Source of the DNA: Bog-756 sp963734435
GTDB lineage: Bacteria > Actinomycetota > Acidimicrobiia > Acidimicrobiales > RAAP-2
Direction of reading: 5' to 3'
Assembly (NCBI GenBank): GCA_963734435.1
Contig: CAVTHA010000007.1
Span: 1 to 64,000 of the forward strand
Length of the DNA: 64,000 nucleotides
The notes under the pieces were generated by a model that was given only the letters and a program-made list of their open reading frames with translations, made no database searches and was not told where the DNA came from. Below are positions 26,330 through 35,168 of this stretch, piece after piece. Numbering within the stretch: position 1 is the stretch's first letter; the number at the start of each line of letters is the position of its first letter. A program made the position numbers and the translations under genes.

Positions 26330-27040
26330 TCAGCTGATAGCCACCGAGCTGGTCGCCGGGTCAATCTGCGCAGTCGCCACCGTCGTCGGCTCAGGCGCAA
26401 ACAGCTGGTTCTGGAACATGTACGGGGTGGAGCCCTGCAGATCCGTGCCGGTCACCTGACCCAGGCAGGCGGTGAGAGTGTCCGTCTGACCCTTGTCATT
26501 CTTCGGGGCCTTGACTGTGCCGGTGATCTGGAAGCCTTCTTCGCCACCCGCGCAAGAATGAATGCTCGCCGCGGTGTTCTTGGTCGCATACGGGATACCG
26601 TTGATGGTGAAGGTGAGCTTCTTGGTGGACTTGAGGACCGAGGCCGTGCCGGTTGCCGCGAAGTCTCCCCAGGAGTCCCAGCCTTCGGTGCCCTTCACCC
26701 CGTTGCAACCGGGATTGGTGCTGGGCTGTCCGGGCTGATTCTTCACACACTTGACGGTCTTGGTGACGATCGGGTTGATCGTCGAGCTGCCCGTGCAACC
26801 AGCGCCACCCAGGGTCTCGGACGAGACGGTGGTGGAGGTGGTCTTCACTCCCGTTCCGACCTGCCCGTTCGTAGAGATTCCGGGTGGTGCGAATGTGACC
26901 GTAGCGCCAATGGTGCAGGTCACAGGTGGGTCAGGCGGTCCTGTCGCCGCTCCCGCTGCCCCACCGGTGAGGCCGATGACCGCGAGTGCGCTCATCGGTA
27001 GGGCGATCGCCGCAGCGACCGCGCAGATCCTTCGTATCAT
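26330..27040 (-). CDS. secreted protein of unknown function
   Basis: 236 residues. A clear signal peptide (MIRRICAVAAAIALPMSALA, then an Ala-rich cleavage region) is followed by a beta-rich, Thr/Ser/Gly-rich mature part. Cys residues fall as likely pairs (VTCTIGATV, GAGCTGSS, VKCVKNQ, NPGCNGV, HSCAGG, TACLGQ). This profile matches small exported or wall-associated proteins of actinomycetes; no family is recognised. It is intact, has its own upstream gap of about 210 bases and ends before a strong hairpin, so it is probably a single-gene transcript. Confidence 0.72.
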   Translation of the reverse strand: MIRRICAVAAAIALPMSALAVIGLTGGAAGAATGPPDPPVTCTIGATVTFAPPGISTNGQVGTGVKTTSTTVSSETLGGAGCTGSSTINPIVTKTVKCVKNQPGQPSTNPGCNGVKGTEGWDSWGDFAATGTASVLKSTKKLTFTINGIPYATKNTAASIHSCAGGEEGFQITGTVKAPKNDKGQTDTLTACLGQVTGTDLQGSTPYMFQNQLFAPEPTTVATAQIDPATSSVAIS

Positions 27041-27251
27041 GTGGTCTTCCCTTTCCCCCCCATGTCTCCATGGATCGTTAGGTCAGGCGACATTCGCCGC
27101 CGTGACCGTTGGCCAGTTTCAGGCCTCGAACCAACCCACCTCGGACCCTGATTCACGCGCCCGACCGCGAACCGCCTCCAGACCGCAAATGAAGATAGCG
27201 AATGGATCTAAGAAGATCCACCGTTGCCTCTTGAGATCCCTTAGGCGCAGG

Positions 27252-27480
27252 TCAAGCCCGGTTCGCGTCGGGGTAGGTCTTCTGGGACACCCCGCCCTCG
27301 AGACATTTGGAATGTCCGAAGGTGTCTTTGCCGGGCTTCGGTACCGTGGCCATTCCGCCTCGACGGACGCTGACCAGCCTGGACACGTAGCCCTCCGAGC
27401 GACGAATCAGCGGCCGGCGTTGCCGGGGAAGTTTGGTCACCTCCTCCGGGTCAAGCAGACGAAGGTGCTCGTGGTCGATG
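27252..27480 (-). pseudogene. possible C-terminal remnant of a TraG/VirD4-type coupling protein
   Basis: The last 75 or so codons of a frame ending at 27252 read LRLLDPEEVTKLPRQRRPLI and then RRSEGYVSRLVSVRR. This resembles the C-terminal region of TraG/TraD coupling ATPases, where a P-x-E-x-x-x-LP motif precedes a short strand-rich tail. No ATPase motif lies upstream: the frame runs into the shadow of the permease gene. If the match is real it is a trace of a conjugative element. The 27041-27251 gap shows no gene. Confidence 0.28.
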
Positions 27481-27604
27481 AGGTCGAGGTCAGCCTTCGG
27501 GGCGGTGCCACGACGCCGCGATCCAGCAGTCCGTAGATGGGCGGGATCACGGGTCAGACGTCGCGCCGCGGTCTGGTCAGCGAGCGCTCCACACCGGTGG
27601 TCGC

Positions 27605-28768
27605 TCAGGTGGACCCCGAGACGGCAGGCGCCGGACGCCCGCCCATCATCTTGAGCATCATGGCCCCGCCAGTCCGGAAGAACCGCCATACCATGACCGC
27701 CCCGACCATGATGAAGACGATGTTCAGGTAGGTCGTATAGTCCCAACCGATGGTGGGATTGAGCACCTTGGCGTTGCGGGTGGCGGGCACCAGCCCAGCC
27801 GCGCCGAAGACCAACTCGACGGCGTAACCCGCCATCACCATGGTGGCGTAGAAGGTGCCGAGGATGAACAGCATCATTCTCGTCCCGTAATACTTCCGGT
27901 AGATGACGAGAATGGGCAGGATGATCAAGTCGGCGAAAATGAAGCTGACGACCCCACCGAAGCTGATTCCGCCATTCCACAGCACCGCAGCCAGAGGGAC
28001 GTTTCCGATCGAGCAGACAAAGGCGAAGACGGAGATGAGCGGTCCGAGCAGCGGACCCCAGACCATGGCCAGCAGTGGATGCCCGGTAAGGAACAAGTGC
28101 TGCCAGAAGGTGTCCGGAACCCAGGCACCCAAAGCACCGGCGATGAGCAACCCGAGCACGATGTCGCGCAGCACTGCCGCCCACTCCATCACGAATACGT
28201 GGGCGACTGAGGTGAGTCCCTCGCCCGAGAAAAGCCGGGACCAGAGGCCTCCGGGTGATTTCACGCTCATGTCCATGGCTGCATGGCCCTCCATCGAGCC
28301 GGCCACTCCTCGATCGGCTTGTTGCCTGGCCACCTCGACCAGCCGTTGCCGAAGAAACAGGCGGAAGAGAACGGCGATGAGGACGATCATGATCGGCCCC
28401 CCGACGAATTCGGCCGCGGTGAACTGCCAACCGAGCAAGAGGGCCATGATGATCCCGAGCTCGATCACCAGGTTGGTCGAGGCGATCTCGAACACCATCA
28501 CGGCGGTGAAGTTGGCGCCTTTGCGGAAGAGGCCCCGGGCCAAGGCAACGGCCGCATAGGAGCACGACGAGCTGGCAATGCCCAGCCCGGTCGCCCTCCC
28601 GAGCGTGTGGGGTGAGTCATTCCCGAGCAGCCGTTCGATGGTGCCCTTCCGCACGAGCGCCTGGACCACCGCCGACAGCGTGAACCCCAGGATCAGCGAC
28701 CAGAGAATCTGCCAGGTCATGCCGCCGGCTACCGCCAGAGCATGACCGAGGGCATGGAGAAATCTCAT
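27605..28768 (-). CDS. YraQ-type permease (DUF318)
   Basis: 387 residues with about eight helices. The permease motif GIASSSCSYAAVALARGLF is in the first half and matched by a second repeat with SIGNVPLAAVLWNGGISFGG in the second. A Met/His-bearing loop (MEGHAAMDMSVKSPGG) joins them. The SSCSYAAVA segment with a free Cys is conserved in this family, which often occurs with arsenic- or copper-responsive regulators. It is divergent from the CsoR gene and shares its operator region, so it is probably a CsoR target that moves a metal or metalloid complex. Substrate not established. Confidence 0.85.
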   Translation of the reverse strand: MRFLHALGHALAVAGGMTWQILWSLILGFTLSAVVQALVRKGTIERLLGNDSPHTLGRATGLGIASSSCSYAAVALARGLFRKGANFTAVMVFEIASTNLVIELGIIMALLLGWQFTAAEFVGGPIMIVLIAVLFRLFLRQRLVEVARQQADRGVAGSMEGHAAMDMSVKSPGGLWSRLFSGEGLTSVAHVFVMEWAAVLRDIVLGLLIAGALGAWVPDTFWQHLFLTGHPLLAMVWGPLLGPLISVFAFVCSIGNVPLAAVLWNGGISFGGVVSFIFADLIILPILVIYRKYYGTRMMLFILGTFYATMVMAGYAVELVFGAAGLVPATRNAKVLNPTIGWDYTTYLNIVFIMVGAVMVWRFFRTGGAMMLKMMGGRPAPAVSGST

Positions 28769-28934
28769 CGTGGACTGGCTCCATTATTCCTGGCCCCGAG
28801 GGGTCGACGGCCACCGACCGTGGCGATCTCCACTGGTCACGGTTCGGCCCCAGCCTGAAGCTCGTCTCCATAGGCCTCACTCCGCTCGGGATGATCGGCT
28901 CCGCCAGCGGACCTGGACGGCCACGGACTCCCAG

Positions 28935-28953
28935 TATACCCTAGGGGGGTATA
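28935..28953. promoter_or_regulatory. CsoR-type operator
   Basis: TATACCC-TAGGG-GGGTATA (7+5+7 inverted repeat with G/C core), 13 bases before the CsoR GTG and about 165 bases from the divergent permease start. This is the shape of known CsoR/RcnR boxes (A/T flanks around C- and G-tracts). Autoregulation and control of the permease are inferred. Confidence 0.78.
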
Positions 28954-28965
28954 GCGTGGAGGGAA

Positions 28966-29253
28966 GTGACCTTGTACGGGTACATCGAACACAAAGACCA
29001 GGTAGCCAAACGCCTGCGTCGGATCGAGGGACAGGTCCGCGGCTTGCAGCAGATGATCGACGATGACCGCTACTGCATCGACATCCTCACGCAGATCTCG
29101 GCGGCGACCAAGGCGCTCCAAGCCGTCGCCGTTGAGTTGATGGGCGACCACTTGAGCTCGTGCGTGAGTGAAGCGATCGAAGCCGGCGGGCCAGATGCCC
29201 ATGGGAAGATCGCCGAAGCGACTGGCGCCATCGCCCGACTCGTTCGCTCGTGA
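28966..29253 (+). CDS. csoR: CsoR-family metal-sensing repressor
   Basis: 95 residues of the DUF156/CsoR four-helix fold. The copper(I) ligands of CsoR are all present: Cys37 (RYCIDIL), His62 (GDHL) and Cys66 (SSCV), the Cys-His-Cys set of true copper sensors. The N-terminus lacks the extra His of nickel sensors. The start is GTG with GGAGG 6 bases upstream and a CsoR-type operator directly before it. It is divergent from a YraQ-type permease. On copper binding it should leave DNA and let the permease and itself be expressed. Confidence 0.92.
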   Translation: MTLYGYIEHKDQVAKRLRRIEGQVRGLQQMIDDDRYCIDILTQISAATKALQAVAVELMGDHLSSCVSEAIEAGGPDAHGKIAEATGAIARLVRS

Positions 29254-29359
29254 GCCAGCTCACTCCAAATGGAATTGGATGCAAGCGCGTGTCGACGGAC
29301 ACACCGCGACTGGTCGACATCGACCAGCCCCGGCGCGTTCCGTCCAGCCACCATCGAGC

Positions 29360-30337
29360 TCAGTCGGCGGCGCGTAGCTCTTCCGGCGTGGCGATGACGT
29401 CGACCAGGGCGTCAGAACGCAACACGGTGAGGGCCAGGGGCCGGCCGATGGCGTCGCCCAGCATGAGCCTCTGCAACGACTGTGCGCCAATGACCGCCTC
29501 GTTGTCTGCACTGAGCAGCAGGTCACCCTGGCGTAGCCCGGCCTGGGCGGCCGGTCCACCCGGTGTGACTTCTGCGATGCGCAGTCCCACCTGTTGGCCG
29601 CGTTGGGCGGCCAGTGACGGGGGCAACGGAGCGGGGGTGCCAGCTATGCCCAGGTAGGCACGGCGCACCCGCCCATCCGCCATCAGGGCGGCGATGATCT
29701 GGCGGGTGATGGCGTTGATGGGGATGGCTAGACCGACCCCGATGCCGGCGACGGCGGTATTGATGCCCACGACCTCTCCCGACGCCACTACCAGTGCCCC
29801 ACCGGAGTTGCCCGGGTTGAGGGCGGCGTCGGTCTGAATGACATCATCGATGATCCGCACGTTGCTGCCCGCCCTGGTCGGCAGGGACCGACCAAGGGCG
29901 CTGACCACGCCGGCCGTGATGCTCCCGGCCAGACCGAGCGGGTTTCCGACGGCCACGACCAATTGACCGACCTTGAGTTGCGCAGCCTCGCCCAGCTGGG
30001 CCGGCGCCGGGGTTGCTCCATCGGCGCGGACCACGGCCAGATCCGAGAGCGGATCGGTCCCCACGACATGGAACGGGACGGTCGTCCCGTCGGAGAAGGC
30101 GACCCGACCGGCCTCGGCCGTCCCCACGACATGGGCATTGGTGAGCAGGAACCCGTCGTTGGTGAAGACCACGGCCGAGCCGGCCCCGCCGGCGTAGCTT
30201 CCGTCACGTCGACGGTGGGAGACCTCGAGGGCGGCAACCCTCGGGGTGAGCTGCTCCGCCACCGACACCACGACCTGGGAATACGCGTCCAACGCGGCCA
30301 GATCTGGCCCTGGCGTCTGGGAAAGGGTGTCACTCAC
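29360..30337 (-). CDS. S1C (HtrA/DegP-type) serine protease with PDZ domain
   Basis: 325 residues. The catalytic triad is complete: His69 (TNAHVV), Asp99 (SDLAVV) and Ser178 (GNSGGAL). A C-terminal PDZ domain (about 225-325) carries the LGIAG and QAGLRQGDLLL segments. There is no signal peptide or N-terminal membrane helix, whereas most HtrA proteins are exported, so this one appears cytoplasmic or uses an unusual export route. It probably degrades or holds misfolded proteins. The upstream 185 bases contain a doubled GATTACAA near the start but no clear heat-shock operator. Confidence 0.88.
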   Translation of the reverse strand: MSDTLSQTPGPDLAALDAYSQVVVSVAEQLTPRVAALEVSHRRRDGSYAGGAGSAVVFTNDGFLLTNAHVVGTAEAGRVAFSDGTTVPFHVVGTDPLSDLAVVRADGATPAPAQLGEAAQLKVGQLVVAVGNPLGLAGSITAGVVSALGRSLPTRAGSNVRIIDDVIQTDAALNPGNSGGALVVASGEVVGINTAVAGIGVGLAIPINAITRQIIAALMADGRVRRAYLGIAGTPAPLPPSLAAQRGQQVGLRIAEVTPGGPAAQAGLRQGDLLLSADNEAVIGAQSLQRLMLGDAIGRPLALTVLRSDALVDVIATPEELRAAD

Positions 30338-30525
30338 GGCTTACTCCTGATTACAAGATTACAATAGTGCTAAGAGAACACCCGCCGAGGCCGATTGCTT
30401 CCTTCGGAAACCGCACCCGGATCCGAGCCGGTGGGACGGATGCCGGGCGTGCCGCGGACTGCTCATGCACCTGGGTTAGGGCGGGGCGGCGACCCCCGCC
30501 GGCCCGATATGACCCCCGGCGGCGT

Positions 30526-31452
30526 CTAGGCCACCGGCGGTGGCGACCCTTCGGCACTGGCCAGCAAGGAAGGGTCCCAATCGCACACCACGCAGGCGTG
30601 GCGGAAGACAGAGTGGGCAAACTCCAGTGCGGACTCGAAGGGATTGGGGCTGTCGCAAACATCGCTCCAGTTCAAGATGTACTCGCCGAGCCCCGAATCC
30701 CAGTGGGCGGGCGCCGGGGTGAGGGTCGCCGCCGAGAACCCGTCCGGCGCCGGGTGGGCGTACGCATAGAACGCGGCCTGGTTGTATCTCGGATCGCCGG
30801 GCCACCAGCCGACGGCGACCTCCTGCGCATCCATTGCATTGCGCATGATGAAATCACTTGACGGCGGGGAGGCCGGTAGGCCGGAGAACAGATTGACGGC
30901 GAGGTCGAACGAGCCCCACCACGCGTTGACCGGGGTCGAGCGTCCTCGGTAGGGAGCCCGGAACACGGCCAGGACCAGAGCCGCCCGGGTAGCGGCGCCG
31001 AGATAGGCACCGACCTGATCGGAGTCGTATCGGGCGTGCTCTTCGTCCTCGTCGAGGGGCACGCTCCAGGGAACCTCCTGCGGCCGGGGGTCGATGCGCA
31101 CCGGACCGACCAGGCTGGCGATCGCGTCCAGAACATCGCGGGTGACGGCGCCGACAGGACGATCAGGCACGAGGTCGATCCGTCTCACGCCACCTTTGCT
31201 CGATTCGACGATCACGGCATGGGCATGCAGGTCGAGGGCGATCACGAGCAAGCCCGAGCCATCCGGCGCGGGTAGTGGGGCGGTCTCCCATCCTCGGGCC
31301 GTCAGACGAAGTGCCGCGTGTTGAAGCTGAGGCTCGGGTGGGGCCAGCGCAACCGCGAGCTTGCCGAGCAGTTGCGTATGGGCGTGCAGCGTGTCGCAAG
31401 TGGGACCCCAGTCCCCGTAGGCGAGCGGTTGCCAACCAGGGGTCATGTTCAA
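30526..31452 (-). CDS. DUF5996 family protein
   Basis: 308 residues. The family pattern is visible from the start: WQPLAYGDWGPTCDTLHAHTQLLGK, followed by a tandem acidic region and the conserved aromatic block NAWWGSFDLAVNLFSG and VGWWPGDPRYNQAAFYAYAHP, ending near YILNWSDVC. The protein is soluble, without membrane helix or signal peptide. The family is widespread but uncharacterised; the many Trp and His residues suggest a binding or enzymatic site. Intact, single gene. Confidence 0.85.
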   Translation of the reverse strand: MNMTPGWQPLAYGDWGPTCDTLHAHTQLLGKLAVALAPPEPQLQHAALRLTARGWETAPLPAPDGSGLLVIALDLHAHAVIVESSKGGVRRIDLVPDRPVGAVTRDVLDAIASLVGPVRIDPRPQEVPWSVPLDEDEEHARYDSDQVGAYLGAATRAALVLAVFRAPYRGRSTPVNAWWGSFDLAVNLFSGLPASPPSSDFIMRNAMDAQEVAVGWWPGDPRYNQAAFYAYAHPAPDGFSAATLTPAPAHWDSGLGEYILNWSDVCDSPNPFESALEFAHSVFRHACVVCDWDPSLLASAEGSPPPVA

Positions 31453-31503
31453 GACGCTACCAATCCAGCCGATGGCAACGGATTCCGGTCACACCTGGGC
31501 CAT

Positions 31504-31692
31504 TCAGTCGCTTCGGGCCAGCTCGCCGAGAGCCTGGGGCAGCTGCGCCCGGATGCTAGAGGCGCCCGAGAGGTCGTTGCCGTTCTCGGCCCCGAAGATG
31601 ATCGAGACACGGGAGCGGTCGAATTCGCGGTCCGCGTAGCCTGCGTCGGCCATCACCACCGTCGACACCTCGGGTGACAACGTGGACCCCAA
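31504..31692 (-). pseudogene. fragment of a beta-ketoacyl synthase domain
   Basis: A short frame of about 62 residues reads ADAGYADREFDRSRVSIIFG and then a fragment of the loop after it (RAQLPQALGEL). It is a recognisable piece of type I polyketide-synthase or polyunsaturated-fatty-acid-synthase ketosynthase domains, before the active-site Cys. Stops bound it on both sides and there is no downstream KS sequence, so it is a remnant of a large synthase gene. Confidence 0.5.
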
Positions 31693-31884
31693 GGAACGCG
31701 AGATCAGCTTGAGAGATCAGGCTGGTCGCAGGTGGATATCGAGCGCCTCACCGACGAATCACGATGGTCAGCGGACACGCTCGGGCCGGCGGCCGTCAAC
31801 GCTGACCGACTCACATCGTTCCGCTCGGGTGGCGATGCTGACACTCCTGCTTCACTGAGTCCGTGGACCTGCAGCACCGCGCCG

Positions 31885-32766
31885 CTATCTCGGTGCGACG
31901 CGCCGGGCGACGGCCGCCAACATCGGCCGGTCGACTGACTCCTGCACACACCGGGCGAACAGCCACAGCAGGAGGCGCTCACAGTCCAATTCGAGGAGGG
32001 CGGCCATCCGTTCGGCCAGTCCCCGGGGATCGGTACGCAACCGGTTCTTGCAGTTCAGCATGTGCTGGAGGGCGTCATAGGTGGGGTCGCCCACGTGCGG
32101 CTTTGGATCGATCGCCAACCAGGGCTCCCGCTCCGCCGACAGCACATTGGCAGCATGAAGGTCCGTGACCAGCAGCGCATCAGCCTCGTTGCTGGTGGGA
32201 AGCAGCCTGAACAGCTCGATGCCCTCTCGAACCAGGCCGGGGTCCAGATCAGGCCGATTGGGTCCGGTCTTGGTCTCGAACTCGTCGGCCCAGTCGCGGC
32301 ACATGTCCTCAAGCGAGCGAAACGGATGGCCAGCCGGTGGCTCACGCCAGAGCCGCTTGAGCAGCGCGGCGACCACTTCGTCTTGGTCCGGCTCCGGCAG
32401 CTCCGTGAGCATCGTGCCCGGCACACAGCGCTCGAGCAGGTGGGCCACCGTGTTGTCGAATTCCTCAGTGGCAAGAACGCGGACGGTGCCGTCGCCATCC
32501 CAGAAGAGCAGCCCATCAGCCTCGTGATCTGCTTCAGGATGCCGAAAGGCAACTTTGATCACCATGTGGGTGCCGTCCGCACCCTGTACCGGGGCAACCC
32601 ACGCTGTACTTCCGCCGGGCTCGAATGGAGGGCCCACGGACACTGACCAAGTATTCGCCACCTGATGGATGGTCCCCGGCACGGTGAGGAGCCAGACACG
32701 GCGTTCATCGTCCTCCGGTGCGCAAGCCAGGTTCGTCGGGATCTTGACGGGCTCAGCAGAAGGCAT
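31885..32766 (-). CDS. streptomycin-6-kinase-like phosphotransferase
   Basis: About 294 residues from the ATG at 32766; an in-frame upstream extension to 32913 runs into hydrolase-remnant sequence and is probably not part of the protein. Kinase-like fold of the aminoglycoside-phosphotransferase type: the catalytic loop VTDLHAANVLSAER (Asp-x3-Asn) and AIDPKPHVGDPTYD (metal-binding Asp) match streptomycin 6-kinase relatives. The N-lobe has the ATP-anchoring strand and VIKVA. It may modify an antibiotic or a cellular sugar or alcohol; true resistance activity is unproven. Preceded on the strand by a degenerate hydrolase region. Confidence 0.78.
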   Translation of the reverse strand: MPSAEPVKIPTNLACAPEDDERRVWLLTVPGTIHQVANTWSVSVGPPFEPGGSTAWVAPVQGADGTHMVIKVAFRHPEADHEADGLLFWDGDGTVRVLATEEFDNTVAHLLERCVPGTMLTELPEPDQDEVVAALLKRLWREPPAGHPFRSLEDMCRDWADEFETKTGPNRPDLDPGLVREGIELFRLLPTSNEADALLVTDLHAANVLSAEREPWLAIDPKPHVGDPTYDALQHMLNCKNRLRTDPRGLAERMAALLELDCERLLLWLFARCVQESVDRPMLAAVARRVAPR

Positions 32767-33130
32767 GGGTGCAGCGCCGGCTTCCACGTCTCGACGAGCG
32801 CTCCCTACTTTCGGACTCCTTTGATGATGAGACTGAATCATTGACTCAAGCTCTCCCCGAGCTCTGCCGGGCACGGACCAGGAGTCGGCCGCTTGCACGA
32901 GTGGTTCGACCAAGGCTCACGGATCGAGAAAGGGGGGCATATGCGCCGCGTCCTCCAAGACGACCATCTTGGCACTGGGGAGCCGCCAGACGTCCCCAAG
33001 CCCACCCCGGTCGGTGCCACTGCCGGACAGTGCACGTCAGCATGGGCGCGCCGGCGCTCGGCGATGCCTATCCGGACTCGGGGGCCGTAAGGGTTCCAAC
33101 AGGCTGGCTCGAGCCGGGTGGTAGGCCGGG
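32767..33130 (-). pseudogene. degenerate C-terminal part of an alpha/beta hydrolase
   Basis: On the minus strand about 33030-32870 reads DVWRLPSAKMVVLEDAAHMPP, the catalytic-histidine end of an alpha/beta hydrolase. After a slip it continues as VEPLVQAADSW in another frame. Upstream coding is broken and no nucleophile elbow is visible. It is either a decayed hydrolase gene or a frame-broken end of one. Confidence 0.4.
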
Positions 33131-33454
33131 CTACCACGCAGTATGGAGCTCTGCCAGGGAATCGAGGTATTTGCGCTCTTCTTCTGTGAGATCCGCGAAC
33201 TGGATGCCGACCCTCAGACCACCGTTTCTCCCCGGACCGACATTTCGCAATTCGCCGCTGAGGTGCACGGCGAGAAGAACGCCGGTGCCCACGACGTCCT
33301 CGGGCGTCATCGCCGGCAGGAGGATGCCGGCGCCGGCGGTGGACACGTCGACGACGCGGCACTCGTGCCACTGTTTATCGGCGTCCTCTGCGAACATGCA
33401 CTTGGCGCGCCAGTCTGCGAACTGGCGAGGCAGGAGTCTCCGAATCTGCTCCAT
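33131..33454 (-). CDS. PilZ-domain protein
   Basis: 107 residues. PilZ-type features: an N-terminal Arg-rich stretch (RRLLPRQFADWR) and the D-x-S-x-x-G motif VVDVSTAGAGI about 25-30 residues later, as in c-di-GMP-binding PilZ domains. The ATG at 33454 has a CGGAGTG site 7 bases upstream and is preferred over an upstream start at 33517. A GGDEF-EAL protein lies at 41.8-43.7 kb in the same window. Probable role is c-di-GMP response of motility, polysaccharide or another process. Confidence 0.8.
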   Translation of the reverse strand: MEQIRRLLPRQFADWRAKCMFAEDADKQWHECRVVDVSTAGAGILLPAMTPEDVVGTGVLLAVHLSGELRNVGPGRNGGLRVGIQFADLTEEERKYLDSLAELHTAW

Positions 33455-33517
33455 GTGCACTCCGCTTATCCCGGACCGGTGCGCAAGCTGTCGTCGCGGG
33501 CCATAGGCGCAAACCAC

Positions 33518-34265
33518 ACCGAGGTCATGTGACGGTCTCGGTTGGGCTCGTCTTAGGTACCATCGGCAGCCGGGATCATCCCTTAAAGGCTTTTAGCTAC
33601 CCTCAAGGATCAAATCCACACCTCATTTGGTGGCTGTCGGGCCATGGCACCCGAACCAGCTTTTATGTTCTTGACCTCGTACTCTGCGGACAATGCAGGC
33701 CAACGGTTCTGGCAAATGCGACGGCGTCGAAGATGGCCGTGAACCGGCTGGTCAACTCGGCTCCGGCGAGCAACAGACCCGAGGCTGCTAAGCGACAATG
33801 GACCAGCCGTATCCTTGGTGTCCGGGTTAGGACCACACGGTTTCGACCGCCCAGCTGGGACCTTAGATGTGGAGATGGCACCGAACACTCCGGTCGTCAT
33901 TGGCGTGAAACGGTGCCGGATCCACCGTTCGGCAGACGTCCATGGCGAAAGCCCAACGGGGTGCGAAGCGGCAACCAACCCGGCGTCGGCCCCGAGGTCG
34001 GCATCACCCTGCAGGACGACGCGTTGCCGGGCCCGCCCGGGCGACAGCCGGATCGGGTACCGGGGTGGCCGCTAGCCAGGCGGTGCTGTAGCGATGGGCG
34101 GGGTGCTCCGACCCAAGGGTGTGTTAGCACCCGGGTATTCAGTGAAGTCAGCCCCATCGACGCCCGGGGGTCCAAGCGATCACACTGCAAGAGCCGTACT
34201 CGTGCATTCGGCTCATTGGGACTCGTTCTCGAGTGCCCGGGCCAGATCGAACCAGAGGGGTCCAG
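33518..34265. other. about 750 bases without a recognised gene
   Basis: Open frames on both strands lack a coherent coding pattern, ribosome sites or known motifs. Base composition is lower in GC than the surrounding genes in the first half. It holds nothing I can name. Confidence 0.3.
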
Positions 34266-34959
34266 ATGGTGGCAATCACAGAACATCCCCAGCAGGCACC
34301 GGGACGGTGGTCGAAGTTGGCACCGTTGTGCGGGCTCCTGTTCGTCCTGTTCGTCTTAGGCAGCGTCTTTGCCGCAAATGTGCCGGACTCCGGTGCCTCG
34401 ACCGTCTCGATCCTCCACTACTACCGAACCCACAAGAACCAAGTCCTGATCTCGGCGCTCCTGATCCCGCCTGCCGTCGTGTTCGGTCTCATTTGGTTCA
34501 GCTACCTGCGCACCTGGCTCCAGCGCCGGGACGTCGACCAACCGATGGGGCACCGTCACTTTCGCCGGAGGCATTGTGTTCGGAGTGACCGGCGGCACCG
34601 TCGCTGGAGTGCTGGTCGCCCTGGCCGACTCTCCTGATCATCTGACCCTTAGCAGTGCCCAGACACTCAACTTCCTGCAGAACGACATCCCATCGATGCT
34701 CGCCTCCATGGCGTTCGGCGTGATGGCGATCGCTGCGGGTATCGCCATGGTGAAGAGCGCACTGCTGCCGACTTGGTTGGGCCGGGTCAGCGTCGTGCTG
34801 GGGATCCTGGGTCTGCTCCCGGTCGGCGACTTCTTCGCTCTCCCCGCCATCGGCCTGTGGACGCTCATCCTCGTCGGCATCATCTGGTTCCGCGCTGACC
34901 CAGACGGAGCGGTCGGCGTGACGACGAGCCACGACGAACTGGCGTTGATCGGACGCTGA
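34266..34959 (+). CDS. four-helix membrane protein (DUF4386-like pattern, one frame break)
   Basis: About 230 residues after one frame change near 34540, where QRRDVDQP continues as RWGTVTFAGGIVFG in another frame. The four to six hydrophobic helices include LCGLLFVLFVLGSVFAA, QVLISALLIPPAVVFGLIWFSYL, LASMAFGVMAIAAGIAMV and FFALPAIGLWTLILVGI. A loop between the first helices bears ASTVSILHYYRTHK, as seen in DUF4386-type proteins. GAGGGG lies before the ATG at 34266. Function unknown. Confidence 0.65.
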
Positions 34960-35168
34960 TCACGAGGCAAGAGAATTCGCCATGAGCGGCCTCCATGGGA
35001 CGGCAATGTGGCACGCTGATGAGGCACGGCCTTTTGTTTCGGCCGGCTGGCCTCGTGAGCAAGCTTCCAAAGGGGATCCCCATGCCAGCCCGTTCAGCGC
35101 TCGCCCACTGTCGACACCCCGACAACGACTCGTCGACACCCACAGCGCCGACATCAACGGCCTGACCC

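Noticed and set aside
33529..34359. Plus-strand open frame of 276 codons
   Set aside because: Lacks ribosome site, motif or normal amino-acid mix, and overlaps the start of the membrane protein in another frame.
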